Assembly (NCBI RefSeq): GCF_023015985.1
Contig: NZ_JALKAO010000006.1
Coordinates: 124,001-188,000, forward strand
From: Marivita sp. S6314
Lineage (GTDB): Bacteria > Pseudomonadota > Alphaproteobacteria > Rhodobacterales > Rhodobacteraceae
Length of the DNA stretch: 64,000 nt
Reading direction: 5' to 3'
The position numbers and the translations under genes were made by a program. Under the pieces are notes generated by a model. The model ran no database searches. It was not told the origin of the DNA and saw nothing but the letters and a program-made list of their open reading frames with translations. Positions 50,853 to 60,400 of the stretch are shown here, in pieces (positions within the stretch are counted from its first letter, which is position 1; the number at the start of each line of letters is the position of its first letter).

Positions 50853-51317
50853 ATGACCCAGAAACTAGATCATATTGACTACCGCATTTTGAACGAATTA
50901 CAACGCGACGCCGCCCAGTCGCAGCGCGCGCTGAGCGACCGTGTCGGCCTGTCACAAAACGCCTGCTGGCGGCGGCTGAAAGCGCTGGAATCAAGCGGTA
51001 TCATTCGCAATCGGACGGTTGTGCTGGACCGTGCGCAACTTGGGGTCGGATTGATCGTGTTCGTCATGGTTAAAACGCGGCACCATTCGGCGGACTGGCT
51101 CAAACTGTTCCGCACCCATGTGTCGTCGATCCCCGAGGTGATTGATTTCTTCCGCATCGGCGGTGAATACGATTACCTTCTCAAGATCGCGACCAAGGAT
51201 ATGGCCAGCTATGATCGCGTCTACAAACGTCTGATCGAAGGGATCGAACTGGAAACCGTCACCTCGCATTTTTCGATGGAGGCGATCGAGGAACAAAGAC
51301 CGATCCCGCTTTTCTGA
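50853..51317 (+). CDS. AsnC/Lrp-family regulator
   Basis: This 154-residue regulator has an N-terminal helix-turn-helix (LDHIDYRILNELQRDAAQSQRALSDRVGLSQNACWRRLKALE) and a C-terminal RAM ligand domain (VIDFFRIGGEYDYLLKIATKDMASYDRV). ATG 50853 lies just before the DNA-binding domain; sixteen further codons upstream are open but overlap the operator region. Divergent from the ten-gene operon, it probably senses an amino acid related to that pathway. Confidence 0.92.
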   Translation: MTQKLDHIDYRILNELQRDAAQSQRALSDRVGLSQNACWRRLKALESSGIIRNRTVVLDRAQLGVGLIVFVMVKTRHHSADWLKLFRTHVSSIPEVIDFFRIGGEYDYLLKIATKDMASYDRVYKRLIEGIELETVTSHFSMEAIEEQRPIPLF

Positions 51318-51330
51318 CAAAAGCGGGATC
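51302..51330. terminator. Bidirectional terminator between asnC and sdaA
   Basis: GATCCCGCTTTT (51302-51313) pairs perfectly with AAAAGCGGGATC (51319-51330) around a five-base loop. The stem overlaps the last codons and the loop holds the stop codon of the asnC-type gene. The two genes converge with 23 bases between stops, and the T-rich arm serves both directions. Confidence 0.7.
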
Positions 51331-51340
51331 GCGTTTCACC

Positions 51341-52762
51341 TCAACACTCGGGCAGATTCACGGCGAGACCACCAAGGCTGGTTTCCTTGTACTTGGTATT
51401 CATGTCCTCGCCCGTTTGGCGCATCGTCTCAATGCAATTGTCGAGCGGCATGAAATGGGTGCCGTCTCCGCGCAGGGCCAATGACGCCGCTGAAACCGCC
51501 TTGATGGCCCCTAGCCCGTTGCGTTCGATACACGGCACCTGTACCAGACCGGCAGCCGGATCGCAGGTCATACCCAGATGATGCTCCAGCGCAATTTCGG
51601 CCGCATTCTCGATCTGCTTGTTTGTGCCGCCAAGCGCTGCGCAAAGCCCTGCCGCCGCCATGGCTGACGCGCTGCCAACCTCGGCCTGACAACCACATTC
51701 CGCCCCCGAAATCGACGCGCGGTGCTTGATCAGCCCACCAATCGCGGACGCGGTGAGCATCATGGTTTCCACGCCTTCGTCCGTGGCTCCGATGCAATGG
51801 TCGCGGTAGTATCGCACCACCGACGGCATCACGCCCGCCGCACCGTTTGTGGGCGACGTGACAACGCGCCCTCCAGCGGCGTTTTCCTCGTTCACAGCCA
51901 TCGCATAAACCGACAGGTAATCATTCGCCGCATGCGGTTGGCGCAGGTTGCTGCCTTGTTCGGCCAATAGCTGCTCGTGGATCGCTTTCGCACGGCGTTT
52001 GACGCTCAAACCACCGGGCAGGATGCCTTCCATGCGCAGGCCACGGTCGATACAGGCGTTCATCACGTCACAAACGCTGGTAATCTGAGCCGACAGCTCG
52101 CGCGGCTGGATATTCTGATGCGCGCATTCATTCGCACGCTTCATCTCGGCAATGCTCTTACCCGACGCGCGACCCATCTCCAGCATCTCTGCCGCCGACC
52201 CAAAGAGATAGGGATACCCCATCGCCTCTTTCTCGGCGTGCAGGGTCTGGGTCTTGGCGGCCTTCTCGGCCTCCAGTTCTGCCTCGGTCACAACGAACCC
52301 GCCACCAATCGAATAGTAGGTTTGCGTCATGTAAGGATTGCCGCGCTCGTCAAAGGCGCGCAGCACCAGACCATTGGCATGGCCGGGCAAGGGCGGGCCA
52401 TAGTCGAACACAAGGTCCGTCTCGGGATCAAAATCCAGCGTGCCAAGCCCCGTTGGGCTGATGCGCTTGGTCTTGCGGACCTCTGCTTCCAGTTCCTCGG
52501 CGGCATCAGGATCAAGCGTGGCTGGCAGGTAGCCGATTAACCCAAGGATCACCGCGCGGTCGGTTGCATGGCCTTTGCCGGTAAAAGCAAGCGAGCCGTG
52601 CAAGGACGCCCCGAGGCGGGCCAGTGAGCCCGCCCCCGGAATTTTCTCAGCCCCGCCGCGCAGATCATCGAGGAACCGCGCGGCTGCGGTCATCGGCCCC
52701 ATCGTGTGCGACGAAGAGGGACCGACGCCGACCTTGAAGATGTCAAAGACCGACAGGAACAT
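51341..52762 (-). CDS. sdaA: L-serine ammonia-lyase (SdaA, iron-sulfur type)
   Basis: The 473-residue single-chain L-serine deaminase converts serine to pyruvate and ammonia. The N-terminal [19 protein letters not shown] (beta domain) and cysteines in [39 protein letters not shown] mark the [4Fe-4S] type. Its ATG lies three bases after the glyA stop, so glycine plus a C1 unit from sarcosine can pass through serine to pyruvate in one operon. Serine is bound in the domain near [14 protein letters not shown]. It is complete and of normal length. Confidence 0.95.
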   Translation of the reverse strand: MFLSVFDIFKVGVGPSSSHTMGPMTAAARFLDDLRGGAEKIPGAGSLARLGASLHGSLAFTGKGHATDRAVILGLIGYLPATLDPDAAEELEAEVRKTKRISPTGLGTLDFDPETDLVFDYGPPLPGHANGLVLRAFDERGNPYMTQTYYSIGGGFVVTEAELEAEKAAKTQTLHAEKEAMGYPYLFGSAAEMLEMGRASGKSIAEMKRANECAHQNIQPRELSAQITSVCDVMNACIDRGLRMEGILPGGLSVKRRAKAIHEQLLAEQGSNLRQPHAANDYLSVYAMAVNEENAAGGRVVTSPTNGAAGVMPSVVRYYRDHCIGATDEGVETMMLTASAIGGLIKHRASISGAECGCQAEVGSASAMAAAGLCAALGGTNKQIENAAEIALEHHLGMTCDPAAGLVQVPCIERNGLGAIKAVSAASLALRGDGTHFMPLDNCIETMRQTGEDMNTKYKETSLGGLAVNLPEC

Positions 52763-52765
52763 GGC

Positions 52766-54040
52766 TTACACGCCGTCGCTGTAGATCGGGTGTGCGGCGC
52801 ACAGCGCCTTCACCTCTTCCAACACAGCCGCTTCAACCGCCGCGTCGCCCTCAGGATTGATCGCCAGTGCGTTGATCACCTGAAGCACAAGCTCACCAAC
52901 TTTGCGGAACTCGGCCTCACCAAACCCGCGCGTTGTACCGGCAGAGGTGCCCAAACGTACGCCCGAGGTGACAAACGGCTTTTCCGGGTCGAACGGAATG
53001 GCGTTCTTGTTGCAGGTCAGCCCTGCCCGTTCGAGCGCGATTTCCGCCACCTTGCCGGTCACACCCTTGGGGCGCAGATCGACCAGAACCATGTGGCAAT
53101 CGGTGCCACCGGACACGACGCCCAGACCACCTTCGACCAGCACTTCGGACAGCGCGCGCGCGTTTGCAATCACGTCCTTGGCGTATTGCTTGAACGACGG
53201 CTCCAGCGCTTCGCCGAACGCAACAGCTTTGGCCGCGATGACGTGCATCAGCGGGCCGCCCTGATTGCCGGGGAACACGGCAGAGTTAAACTTCTTGGCT
53301 AGTGCTTCGTCATTGGTCAGGATGATGCCGCCGCGCGGACCGCGCAGGGTTTTGTGGGTGGTCGAAGTCACAACATGCGCATGCGGCACCGGGTCAGGAT
53401 ATTCACCCGCCGCAATCAGGCCTGCGTAATGCGCCATGTCGACCATCAGGTACGCGCCCACTTCGTCGGCAATCGCGCGGAACGCGGCGAAATCCATGTG
53501 GCGCGGATAGGCGGATGCACCTGCAACGATCAGCTTAGGCTTGGTCTCAAGCGCAACCTTGCGCACGTTGTCCATGTCGATCAGGTGATCGTCCTCGGAC
53601 ACTTCATAGCTGACAACATCGAACCACTTTCCCGACATCGTGACGGGTGAGCCATGCGTGAGGTGTCCGCCATGCGCGAGGTCCAGACCCATGATCCGGT
53701 CACCTGGCTGAAGCAGGGCAAGGAACACCGCTTGGTTGGCCTGAGCACCGGAATGCGGCTGCACATTGGCAAAGCCCGCACCAAACAGCTCTTTCAGGCG
53801 GTCGATGGCGATCTGTTCAACCGTATCCACGTGCTCGCACCCGCCATAGTAGCGACGACCCGGATAGCCTTCGGCGTATTTGTTGGTCAGAACAGAGCCT
53901 TGCGCGCGCATCACGTCCGCGCTCACGATGTTTTCAGACGCGATCAATTCGATCTGGTTCTGCTGGCGGTCCAGTTCGAGGCTAACGGCATCCGCAATCG
54001 CGGTGTCGGAAATGCGGGTGGTGTTCAGTGTCTTGAGCAT
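52766..54040 (-). CDS. glyA: Serine hydroxymethyltransferase (GlyA)
   Basis: This 424-residue PLP enzyme makes serine from glycine and 5,10-methylene-tetrahydrofolate. The Schiff-base lysine is in [16 protein letters not shown], with [12 protein letters not shown] and [18 protein letters not shown] near the N-terminus. ATG 54040 follows AAGGA; the frame is open further upstream through a hairpin region without family resemblance. It follows soxG, matching the common soxBDAG-glyA arrangement, where it uses both products of sarcosine oxidation. The chromosome may hold another glyA. Confidence 0.95.
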   Translation of the reverse strand: MLKTLNTTRISDTAIADAVSLELDRQQNQIELIASENIVSADVMRAQGSVLTNKYAEGYPGRRYYGGCEHVDTVEQIAIDRLKELFGAGFANVQPHSGAQANQAVFLALLQPGDRIMGLDLAHGGHLTHGSPVTMSGKWFDVVSYEVSEDDHLIDMDNVRKVALETKPKLIVAGASAYPRHMDFAAFRAIADEVGAYLMVDMAHYAGLIAAGEYPDPVPHAHVVTSTTHKTLRGPRGGIILTNDEALAKKFNSAVFPGNQGGPLMHVIAAKAVAFGEALEPSFKQYAKDVIANARALSEVLVEGGLGVVSGGTDCHMVLVDLRPKGVTGKVAEIALERAGLTCNKNAIPFDPEKPFVTSGVRLGTSAGTTRGFGEAEFRKVGELVLQVINALAINPEGDAAVEAAVLEEVKALCAAHPIYSDGV

Positions 54041-54072
54041 TGGGATAGTCCTTTCAGACGTAGCAAGAGGAT

Positions 54073-54094
54073 CGCGCCCCGAGTTCGGGGCGCG
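54073..54094. other. Strong GC stem-loop between soxG and glyA
   Basis: CGCGCCCC (54073-54080) pairs with GGGGCGCG (54087-54094) around GAGTTC. It lies in the operon between soxG and glyA. No T run follows on the minus strand, so it may partly uncouple glyA expression or stabilise the upstream mRNA. Confidence 0.6.
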
Positions 54095-54118
54095 TTTCAA
54101 CATGAGCGTGAACGAAGG

Positions 54119-54649
54119 TTAGAGGCCGACAGTCAATTCGCGCGCGGCGATTTCCAGAAGGCCGTGGACATGCGGGAAGTAAGACCGCCAGACCTCAACT
54201 CGGAACGCATCTTCCGCGTCCCGGATCAGCATGACCTGTGCATAGTCAAACACCGTGCGCTTTGCTCCGCCGATGGGCAGACGCGACAGATCAATCGGGC
54301 ATCCAACCGACAACAGCGCAAGCGCGTCTGGGCCGTCGATCCCAATGGTCATTTCCCGGTCCGAGATCACAACAAGGCTATGGGCCGTATCGGCGCGCAC
54401 GGCGGCAAACGCCGAGACAATCGCCTGCTGGTCGGCTTCGGCCGCGTGCAACAGCCATTCGTCGGGCCCGATGCAATAGGCGGCACGATCCCCGCTCTGA
54501 GCGCCCTGACCGATCTTGGTGGGCAGCGTCAGTCCGAAGGCGGCAGAGGCCACCGACAAATCGGCAGGCGCAATGCGCAGGTTGAACCGGGCCACGGACG
54601 GCAGAACCGTTACCGAAACGGTGTCGAAAGATGTTACCGGAGCATTCAT
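54119..54649 (-). CDS. soxG: Sarcosine oxidase gamma subunit (SoxG)
   Basis: The 176-residue protein is the SoxG subunit of heterotetrameric sarcosine oxidase, related to the folate-binding GcvT fold (DEWLLHAAEADQQAIVSAFAA ... SDREMTIGIDGPDALALLSVGCPIDLS). It helps shape the tetrahydrofolate site in the complex and has no catalytic cofactor. It is 13 bases after soxA, completing the order soxB, soxD, soxA, soxG. Length is somewhat below typical (about 190-200). Confidence 0.92.
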   Translation of the reverse strand: MNAPVTSFDTVSVTVLPSVARFNLRIAPADLSVASAAFGLTLPTKIGQGAQSGDRAAYCIGPDEWLLHAAEADQQAIVSAFAAVRADTAHSLVVISDREMTIGIDGPDALALLSVGCPIDLSRLPIGGAKRTVFDYAQVMLIRDAEDAFRVEVWRSYFPHVHGLLEIAARELTVGL

Positions 54650-54662
54650 GGGTTTACCCTCC

Positions 54663-57600
54663 TCACTCGACCTTCAGGCGGTCGCCTGCCGGATCATAAA
54701 ACACGGTTGAGGTGACTTTGGCCGGGACGGCATCACCATTTTCGGTCGGGATGTGCAGCGTGTCATCCATCCGGTCGAACCCGCCTTCGACCACGGCCAT
54801 CGCAATGGACCGGCCCAACGACTCCGACCAATAAGACGAGGTCACGTGCCCGATCATCTTCATCGGCTTGGCCTGCTTGGGATCCGCCACAATCTGCGCA
54901 CCCTCGGTCAGCACGGTCTTGGGGTCTTCTGTCAGAAGGCCGACCAACTGCTTGCGGTTCGGGGCCACGATGTCAGGGCGGTCCAGCGAGCGTTTGCCAA
55001 CGAAATCAGGCTTCTTCTTGCCAATGGCCCAGCCAATACCCGCATCCTGCGGCGTGACTGTGCCATCGGTATCCTGACCCACGATGATAAAGCCCTTTTC
55101 GGCGCGCAACACGTGCATGGTCTCGGTGCCATAGGGACAGATGTCGTATTTCTGACCCTCAGCCCACAGCTTTTCCCAAAGCTCTTTACCGTGGCGGGCG
55201 GGCACGTTGATTTCAAAGCCCAACTCGCCGGTAAAGCTGATCCGGAACAACCGAGACGGGAAGCCCGCGACGGTGCATTCGCGCACGGACATATGCGGGA
55301 ACGCCTCGTCGGAAATATCGATGCCCTCGACAAATGGCGCAAGCACTTTGCGCGCGTTTGGACCGTTGAGCGCGATTGTCGCCCATTCCTCGGTGGTCGA
55401 GGTCAGCCAGACCTTGAGGTCGGGCCATTCCGTCTGCAGGTAATCCTCCATCATGTTCAGCACACGCGCGGCACCGCCGGTTGTGGTGGTCACATGGAAC
55501 AGATCATCGCGCATCCGGCCAATGACGCCGTCGTCACGGATGAACCCTTCTTCACCAAGAAGCAGGCCATAGCGGGCGCGGCCCACTCCCAGCTTGGTCC
55601 AGGGGTTGGTGTACATCCGGTTCATGAATTCGGTCGCGTCGGGGCCAGAGACCTCGATTTTGCCCAGCGTGGAGGCATCAAAGATGCCAAGGCTTTCGCG
55701 GGTCGCCTTGCATTCGCGGGCAACGGCTTTGTGCATGTCTTCGCCTGCCATGGGGAAGTACCACGCCCGCCGCCAGAGCGCGACCGGCTCGAACTCTGCG
55801 CCGTGCTCTTCGGCCCAGCTGTCGATGGGCGTCTTGCGCGTCACTTCAAAGTGCTTGCCCTTGTGGTAGCCTGCGAAGGCCCCAAAGGTTGTCGGCGTGT
55901 AGGGCGGACGGAACGTGGTCAGACCCACCTGCGGCGCCTCTTTGCCAAGCGCGTCGGACGCAATTGTCAGGCCGTTCATATTGGACAGCTTGCCCTGATC
56001 GGTCGCCATGCCGTTGGTGGTATACCGCTTGACGTGTTCGATGGACTTCATGCCCTCGCGCACGGCCAGACGAATGTCCTTGGCGGTCACGTCGTTCTGG
56101 AAATCGACAAACGCCTTGGCTTTGCCCGCGCTGCGATCTGTCGGCAGTTCCTTTTGAGTGATGCCGGTGCCGGTGCGGTCGTCTGCAACCTCGTAGGTCG
56201 CAACACCCGCGTTGCCGCCCAGCGATTTGACTGCGTCGGTTCCGGCCTTGGTGCCGTCTTCAAGTGCAGCAGCAATGCCCCAAAGCCCGCGCCCCGCACC
56301 TGCGATATGCACGTCTTCGGTTTTGTGACCGGGCAGATACACCTTCGCCTCTTCATCCCAGTGCAGCGACCCCTTGGTGTGCGAGAAGAGGTGCAGCGAC
56401 GGCGTCCAGCCACCGCACACCAGCACGGCGTCACAGAACAGCAGATGGGCGGAGCCAACCTTGCCGTTGCGAACAGGGTTCACGCGCAGCGCGCTGACCC
56501 GCAGGCGGCCCTTGGTGCCGGTCGCGGTGTAGCTGAGATAGGTCTTGATTCCGCGCGCATTCGCTTCGTCGAGCAACGCCTGAGACACGGTCTCACGCGT
56601 GTCGACAATCGCGACAACCTTTGCACCTGCATCGGCCATATCAAACGCGCTGTACCACGCGCTGTCATGGCTGGTCAGGACAACAGGCTTCTTGCCGACC
56701 AACACGCCAAATCGGTTGAGGAAGGTCTGCGCGGCCCCGGCCATCATGATGCCGGGTGTGTCGTTGCCGTCAAACACCATCGGACGCTCGATGGCACCCT
56801 GTGCCAGCACAACCTCTTTGGCCCGCACCCGCCACATCCGTTCACGCGGCGCGCCTTCGGGCACATCCGCCATGTGGTCGGTCAGCTTTTGCACCAGACC
56901 AATCATGTTCTGGTGGTAATACCCCATTGCCGTGGTCCGCGTCATGCGCGTCACGTTTGGCATCCGGTCCAGTTCGGCCATCGCCCCTTCAAGCCATTCC
57001 CAGGCAGGCTGACCGTCGATGGAAACTGACGGCTCGGAAAGGAGCGTGCCACCCATCTCGGAGTTTTCGTCAACCAGCACAACCTTTGATCCCGCGCGAC
57101 CAGCGGTCAGTGCTGCGGCAATGCCCGACGGGCCAGAGCCGACGACGAGCACGTCACAATGCAGGTAACGACTGGCATAATGATCCGGATCGACCTCTGT
57201 CGGCGCTTTCCCAAGACCCGCGGCTTTGCGGATGAACGGCTCATAAACCGAGTCCCAGAAGCTGCGGGGCCACATGAAGGTCTTGTAGTAGAACCCGGCC
57301 GAGAAAAGCATGTAGAGGCGGTCATTGATCGCGCCCAGATCGAACTTCAGGCTGGGCCACTTGTTCTGGCTCTCGGTCTTCAGACCTGCGTAGATCTCTT
57401 GCATCGTCGCACGGGTGTTCGGCTCAAACCGGCCTTTTCCACCGCCACGGGTTGTCCCGATCAGCGCGTTGGGCTCTTCCGAGCTTGCCGTGACCACGCC
57501 GCGCGGGCGGTGGTACTTAAAGCTACGCCCCATGAGGTGCTCACCATTGGCCAGCAAAGCCGACGCAACCGTGTCGCCCTCAAACCCCTCGTAAGTCTTG

Positions 57601-57671
57601 TCGTCAAATGTGAACTTGACCGGCTTGGCGCGATTGACGCGGCCCCGGCCTTCTACGCGATACTCGGTCAT
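54663..57671 (-). CDS. soxA: Sarcosine oxidase alpha subunit (SoxA)
   Basis: The 1002-residue subunit has an N-terminal Fer2-like region (KFTFDDKTYEGFEGDTVASALLANG), an NAD-binding Rossmann domain (VLVVGSGPSGIAAALTAGRAG, about residue 175), and a C-terminal GcvT-like aminomethyltransferase/folate domain from about 620. The complex oxidatively demethylates sarcosine to glycine; the imine travels to the folate site to give methylene-tetrahydrofolate, and H2O2 is made. Its ATG overlaps the soxD stop by four bases. Full length for the family. Confidence 0.96.
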   Translation of the reverse strand: MTEYRVEGRGRVNRAKPVKFTFDDKTYEGFEGDTVASALLANGEHLMGRSFKYHRPRGVVTASSEEPNALIGTTRGGGKGRFEPNTRATMQEIYAGLKTESQNKWPSLKFDLGAINDRLYMLFSAGFYYKTFMWPRSFWDSVYEPFIRKAAGLGKAPTEVDPDHYASRYLHCDVLVVGSGPSGIAAALTAGRAGSKVVLVDENSEMGGTLLSEPSVSIDGQPAWEWLEGAMAELDRMPNVTRMTRTTAMGYYHQNMIGLVQKLTDHMADVPEGAPRERMWRVRAKEVVLAQGAIERPMVFDGNDTPGIMMAGAAQTFLNRFGVLVGKKPVVLTSHDSAWYSAFDMADAGAKVVAIVDTRETVSQALLDEANARGIKTYLSYTATGTKGRLRVSALRVNPVRNGKVGSAHLLFCDAVLVCGGWTPSLHLFSHTKGSLHWDEEAKVYLPGHKTEDVHIAGAGRGLWGIAAALEDGTKAGTDAVKSLGGNAGVATYEVADDRTGTGITQKELPTDRSAGKAKAFVDFQNDVTAKDIRLAVREGMKSIEHVKRYTTNGMATDQGKLSNMNGLTIASDALGKEAPQVGLTTFRPPYTPTTFGAFAGYHKGKHFEVTRKTPIDSWAEEHGAEFEPVALWRRAWYFPMAGEDMHKAVARECKATRESLGIFDASTLGKIEVSGPDATEFMNRMYTNPWTKLGVGRARYGLLLGEEGFIRDDGVIGRMRDDLFHVTTTTGGAARVLNMMEDYLQTEWPDLKVWLTSTTEEWATIALNGPNARKVLAPFVEGIDISDEAFPHMSVRECTVAGFPSRLFRISFTGELGFEINVPARHGKELWEKLWAEGQKYDICPYGTETMHVLRAEKGFIIVGQDTDGTVTPQDAGIGWAIGKKKPDFVGKRSLDRPDIVAPNRKQLVGLLTEDPKTVLTEGAQIVADPKQAKPMKMIGHVTSSYWSESLGRSIAMAVVEGGFDRMDDTLHIPTENGDAVPAKVTSTVFYDPAGDRLKVE

Positions 57672-57967
57672 TCTGCGGCCTCCAGGGTTTGCATGTCAGG
57701 GCGGGCCTCGCCTGCCTTGTAGGTGGTCAGGAAACGGTCACTGACCGTGTCGCGCAGCGCGTTGAAAAAGCGCCCGCAGCCGTTGATGTGCCGCCAGCGT
57801 TCGGCGTGCACACCTTTGACGTTGGTGCGGATGAACAGGAAATCGCGCCATTCCTCGTCGGTCAGCTTGGACGGATCGGCGGGACGGTCGATATGCGCTT
57901 CACCGGCATAGGCAAATTCGAGTTCGGGAAGTGTGTCGTCGCAATAGGGGCAGTGAATCAAAAGCAT
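57668..57967 (-). CDS. soxD: Sarcosine oxidase delta subunit (SoxD)
   Basis: This 99-residue subunit binds zinc through C6 and C9 (HCPYCDD) and H60 and C64 (RHINGCGRFF), as in the solved heterotetramers. It stabilises the SoxBDAG complex. It is 13 bases after soxB and overlaps soxA by four bases. Confidence 0.95.
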   Translation of the reverse strand: MLLIHCPYCDDTLPELEFAYAGEAHIDRPADPSKLTDEEWRDFLFIRTNVKGVHAERWRHINGCGRFFNALRDTVSDRFLTTYKAGEARPDMQTLEAAE

Positions 57968-57980
57968 CGGGTATCCTCCC

Positions 57981-59234
57981 TTAGTGTGCCACAGCAGCGG
58001 CAGCGGCTTCGTCGATCAGACGGCCGGTGGTGAAACGCTCAAGCGTGAACGGTGCGTTGATCGGGTGCGGCTCGTCCTTGGCCACGGTCCAGGCCAGCGT
58101 ATGCGCCGCCCCCGGTGTTGCCTTGAACCCGCCGGTGCCCCAGCCGCAGTTGACGTAGAGACCCTTGACCGGGGTCTTGCCCAGAATGGCCGAACGGTCG
58201 GGCGTCACATCGACGATCCCGCCCCATTTGCGCAGCATCCGCATGCGGTTGAAGATCGGGAACACCTCGCAAATCGCCGCAACCGTGTGCTCGATCAACG
58301 GCAGGCCACCGCGCTGCGAATAGCTGGTGTACTGGTCTGTGCCCGAGCCGATCACCAGCTCGCCCTTGTCGGACTGGCTGATATAGGCGTGCACGGTGTT
58401 CGACATCACAACGCAGGGGAAGACCGGCTTGATCGGCTCTGACACCAGCGCCTGAAGCGGGTAGCTTTCCAGCGGCATCCGCACGCCCGCGCTATCCATG
58501 ACGACCGATGTGTGACCGGCGGCAGAGACCGCGACTTTCTTGGCCTTGATAAAGCCCTTGGCGGTATCAACACCCTCAACGGACCCATCAGCACCGCGAC
58601 GGATCGCGATCACCGGGCAGTTCTGGATGATGTCCACACCGCGCTTTGCCGCGGCGCGCGCGTAGCCCCAGGCCACCGCGTCGTGACGTGCCGTGCCCGC
58701 ACGCTGCTGCAACGCCGCGCCCATCACCGGGTAGCGCGCGTCGGGCGAAATGTTCAGTGGCGGACAGAATTCCTTGGCTTCCTTTGCCGTCAGCCAGCGG
58801 TTGTCGACACCGTTCAACCGGTTGGCATGGATGTGGCGCTGGAAAGATTGCACGTCATGCACGTTATGCGCCAGCATCATCACGCCGCGCTTGGAGTACA
58901 TCACGTTGTAGTTCAGCTCGGTCGACAGGTTGTCCCACAGGTCCAGCGCGTGATCGAACAGCTTGGCGCTTTCGTCGTACAGATAGTTGGACCGAATGAT
59001 CGTGGTGTTCCGCCCGGTGTTGCCACCGCCCAACCAGCCTTTTTCGATGACCGCCACGTTGGTGATGCCGTGCTCTTTGGCAAGGTAGTACGCCGCGCCA
59101 AGCCCGTGACCGCCCGCGCCGACGATGATCACGTCGTATTCGTCCTTGGGCTGGGAATCCGGCCATTGCTCGGGCCATTGTTTATGGCCGGTAAGCGCAT
59201 TTTTCAGCAGCGACATCGCAGAGAAATGAGTCAT
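57981..59234 (-). CDS. soxB: Sarcosine oxidase beta subunit (SoxB)
   Basis: The 417-residue flavoprotein of the DAO family holds the noncovalent FAD (VIIVGAGGHGLGAAYYLA near residue 36) and the covalently bound FMN, attached in family members to the histidine in TARHDAVAWGYA. It carries out the sarcosine dehydrogenation step. ATG 59234 begins MTHFSAMSLLKNAL, a typical SoxB start. It heads the soxBDAG-glyA-sdaA operon and is divergent from an AraC regulator, with a 17-base palindrome between them. Confidence 0.96.
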   Translation of the reverse strand: MTHFSAMSLLKNALTGHKQWPEQWPDSQPKDEYDVIIVGAGGHGLGAAYYLAKEHGITNVAVIEKGWLGGGNTGRNTTIIRSNYLYDESAKLFDHALDLWDNLSTELNYNVMYSKRGVMMLAHNVHDVQSFQRHIHANRLNGVDNRWLTAKEAKEFCPPLNISPDARYPVMGAALQQRAGTARHDAVAWGYARAAAKRGVDIIQNCPVIAIRRGADGSVEGVDTAKGFIKAKKVAVSAAGHTSVVMDSAGVRMPLESYPLQALVSEPIKPVFPCVVMSNTVHAYISQSDKGELVIGSGTDQYTSYSQRGGLPLIEHTVAAICEVFPIFNRMRMLRKWGGIVDVTPDRSAILGKTPVKGLYVNCGWGTGGFKATPGAAHTLAWTVAKDEPHPINAPFTLERFTTGRLIDEAAAAAVAH

Positions 59235-59277
59235 GGCAAAGCCTTTCAGAGCGGAAGATTCGGAAGTTCCCGCACTT

Positions 59278-59294
59278 ATAGGTGGCCCACCTAT
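59278..59294. promoter_or_regulatory. Perfect 17-base palindrome between soxB and the AraC gene
   Basis: ATAGGTGGCCCACCTAT has 8-base arms and one central base. It lies 44 bases upstream of soxB and 43 bases upstream of the AraC-type gene, a natural place for a site controlling both. AraC proteins usually bind direct repeats, so another dimeric regulator is possible. Confidence 0.55.
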
Positions 59295-59337
59295 TCCGGA
59301 CTGTATAATTCCGTCATTCTTGCATTATGATCTCGTC

Positions 59338-60363
59338 ATGAGTGAACGTGATTCCAGCCCGGCAAAAACCCGCTTGCGCTTGCGGGTCGGATTCATCCTG
59401 ACCCGCAGGTTTACCATCTGTGCCTTCGCAAATTTCGTGGATGTTCTGCGCCTTGCCTCTGACGAAGGGGACCGGTCGCGGCCGATCCTGTGCAACTGGC
59501 GCGTGATCTCGTCCGACATGAGCACCGTCACGTCGTCAAGCGGGATCGGTGTTCAGCCCGAAGAACGCCTGGGGGACCCGACTCGGTTCGACTACATTGT
59601 GGTGATCGGCGGGTTGATGAGCAAACTGGAACAGGTCGAACCCGCCTATATCGCCTTTCTGCAACGCGCCGCCAAAGCCGGGGTGCCGCTGGTCGGTGTC
59701 TGCACCGGGTCGTTTGTCTTGCACAGCGCCGGGTTGCTGAACGGGTATCGGTGTTGCGTCAGCTGGTTTCACCACAACGATTTCCTAGAACAATTTGACG
59801 GTCTCGCCCCGGTATCGGACCAGATCTTTGTGGTTGATCGGGATCGCCTGACCTGCTCCGGCGGGACCAGTTCCGCCCATTTGGCCGCCTTTCTTGTGGA
59901 CCGGCACATCAGCAGCGATGCGGCCCGCAAAAGCCTGTCGATCATGATGATCGACGAAGCGATGAAAGCCGATCAACCGCAACCCGGCATGCCGATGGAT
60001 CTGACCACCAATGACAAGATCGTGCGCCGCGCGCTGTTGCTGTTCCAGCAATCGCTGTCGTCGCCGCCTTCTGCGCCAGAGCTTGCCGAAAAACTGAATG
60101 TCAGCCCGCGAACCCTTGAACGGCGCTTCGCAGCGGCGCTGTCGATGACCCCGTTTGAGGCCGGGCGCAAAATCCGCCTCGCCCATGCGGAACGGCTGTT
60201 GCAGCGCACCACCCACAGCATCACGCAAATTGCACAGGACACCGGGTTCTCGGACGTGTCGCATTTCATCAAGGTGTTCAAATCCGCCAATGGCAGCACA
60301 CCCGAGGTCTGGCGCGAAAGATGGGCCGAGACGGCTGGTCGTTCCACCGAATTTGAGCTTTGA
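59338..60363 (+). CDS. GbdR-like AraC-family regulator with DJ-1/PfpI-type N-domain
   Basis: The 341-residue protein has an N-terminal GATase-1/DJ-1-like sensor domain (FDYIVVIGGLMSKLEQV ... GVCTGSFVLHSAGLLNGYRC) and a C-terminal AraC double helix-turn-helix (PPSAPELAEKLNVSPRTLERRFAAALSMTPFEAGRKIRL). GbdR, of this architecture, senses glycine betaine or dimethylglycine and activates sarcosine-oxidase genes in Pseudomonas. ATG 59338 was taken because the family starts near RVGFILTRRFT; open codons upstream overlap soxB. It probably controls soxBDAG and perhaps dddQ, 37 bases downstream. Confidence 0.87.
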   Translation: MSERDSSPAKTRLRLRVGFILTRRFTICAFANFVDVLRLASDEGDRSRPILCNWRVISSDMSTVTSSSGIGVQPEERLGDPTRFDYIVVIGGLMSKLEQVEPAYIAFLQRAAKAGVPLVGVCTGSFVLHSAGLLNGYRCCVSWFHHNDFLEQFDGLAPVSDQIFVVDRDRLTCSGGTSSAHLAAFLVDRHISSDAARKSLSIMMIDEAMKADQPQPGMPMDLTTNDKIVRRALLLFQQSLSSPPSAPELAEKLNVSPRTLERRFAAALSMTPFEAGRKIRLAHAERLLQRTTHSITQIAQDTGFSDVSHFIKVFKSANGSTPEVWRERWAETAGRSTEFEL

Positions 60364-60400
60364 TGCGGGACATGCCGGTCACGCCTGAACAGGAGCTTTC

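Noticed and set aside
54753-57029. 758-codon open frame opposite soxA
   Set aside because: Antisense shadow; soxA on the other strand has complete FAD, Rossmann and GcvT segments over the same stretch.
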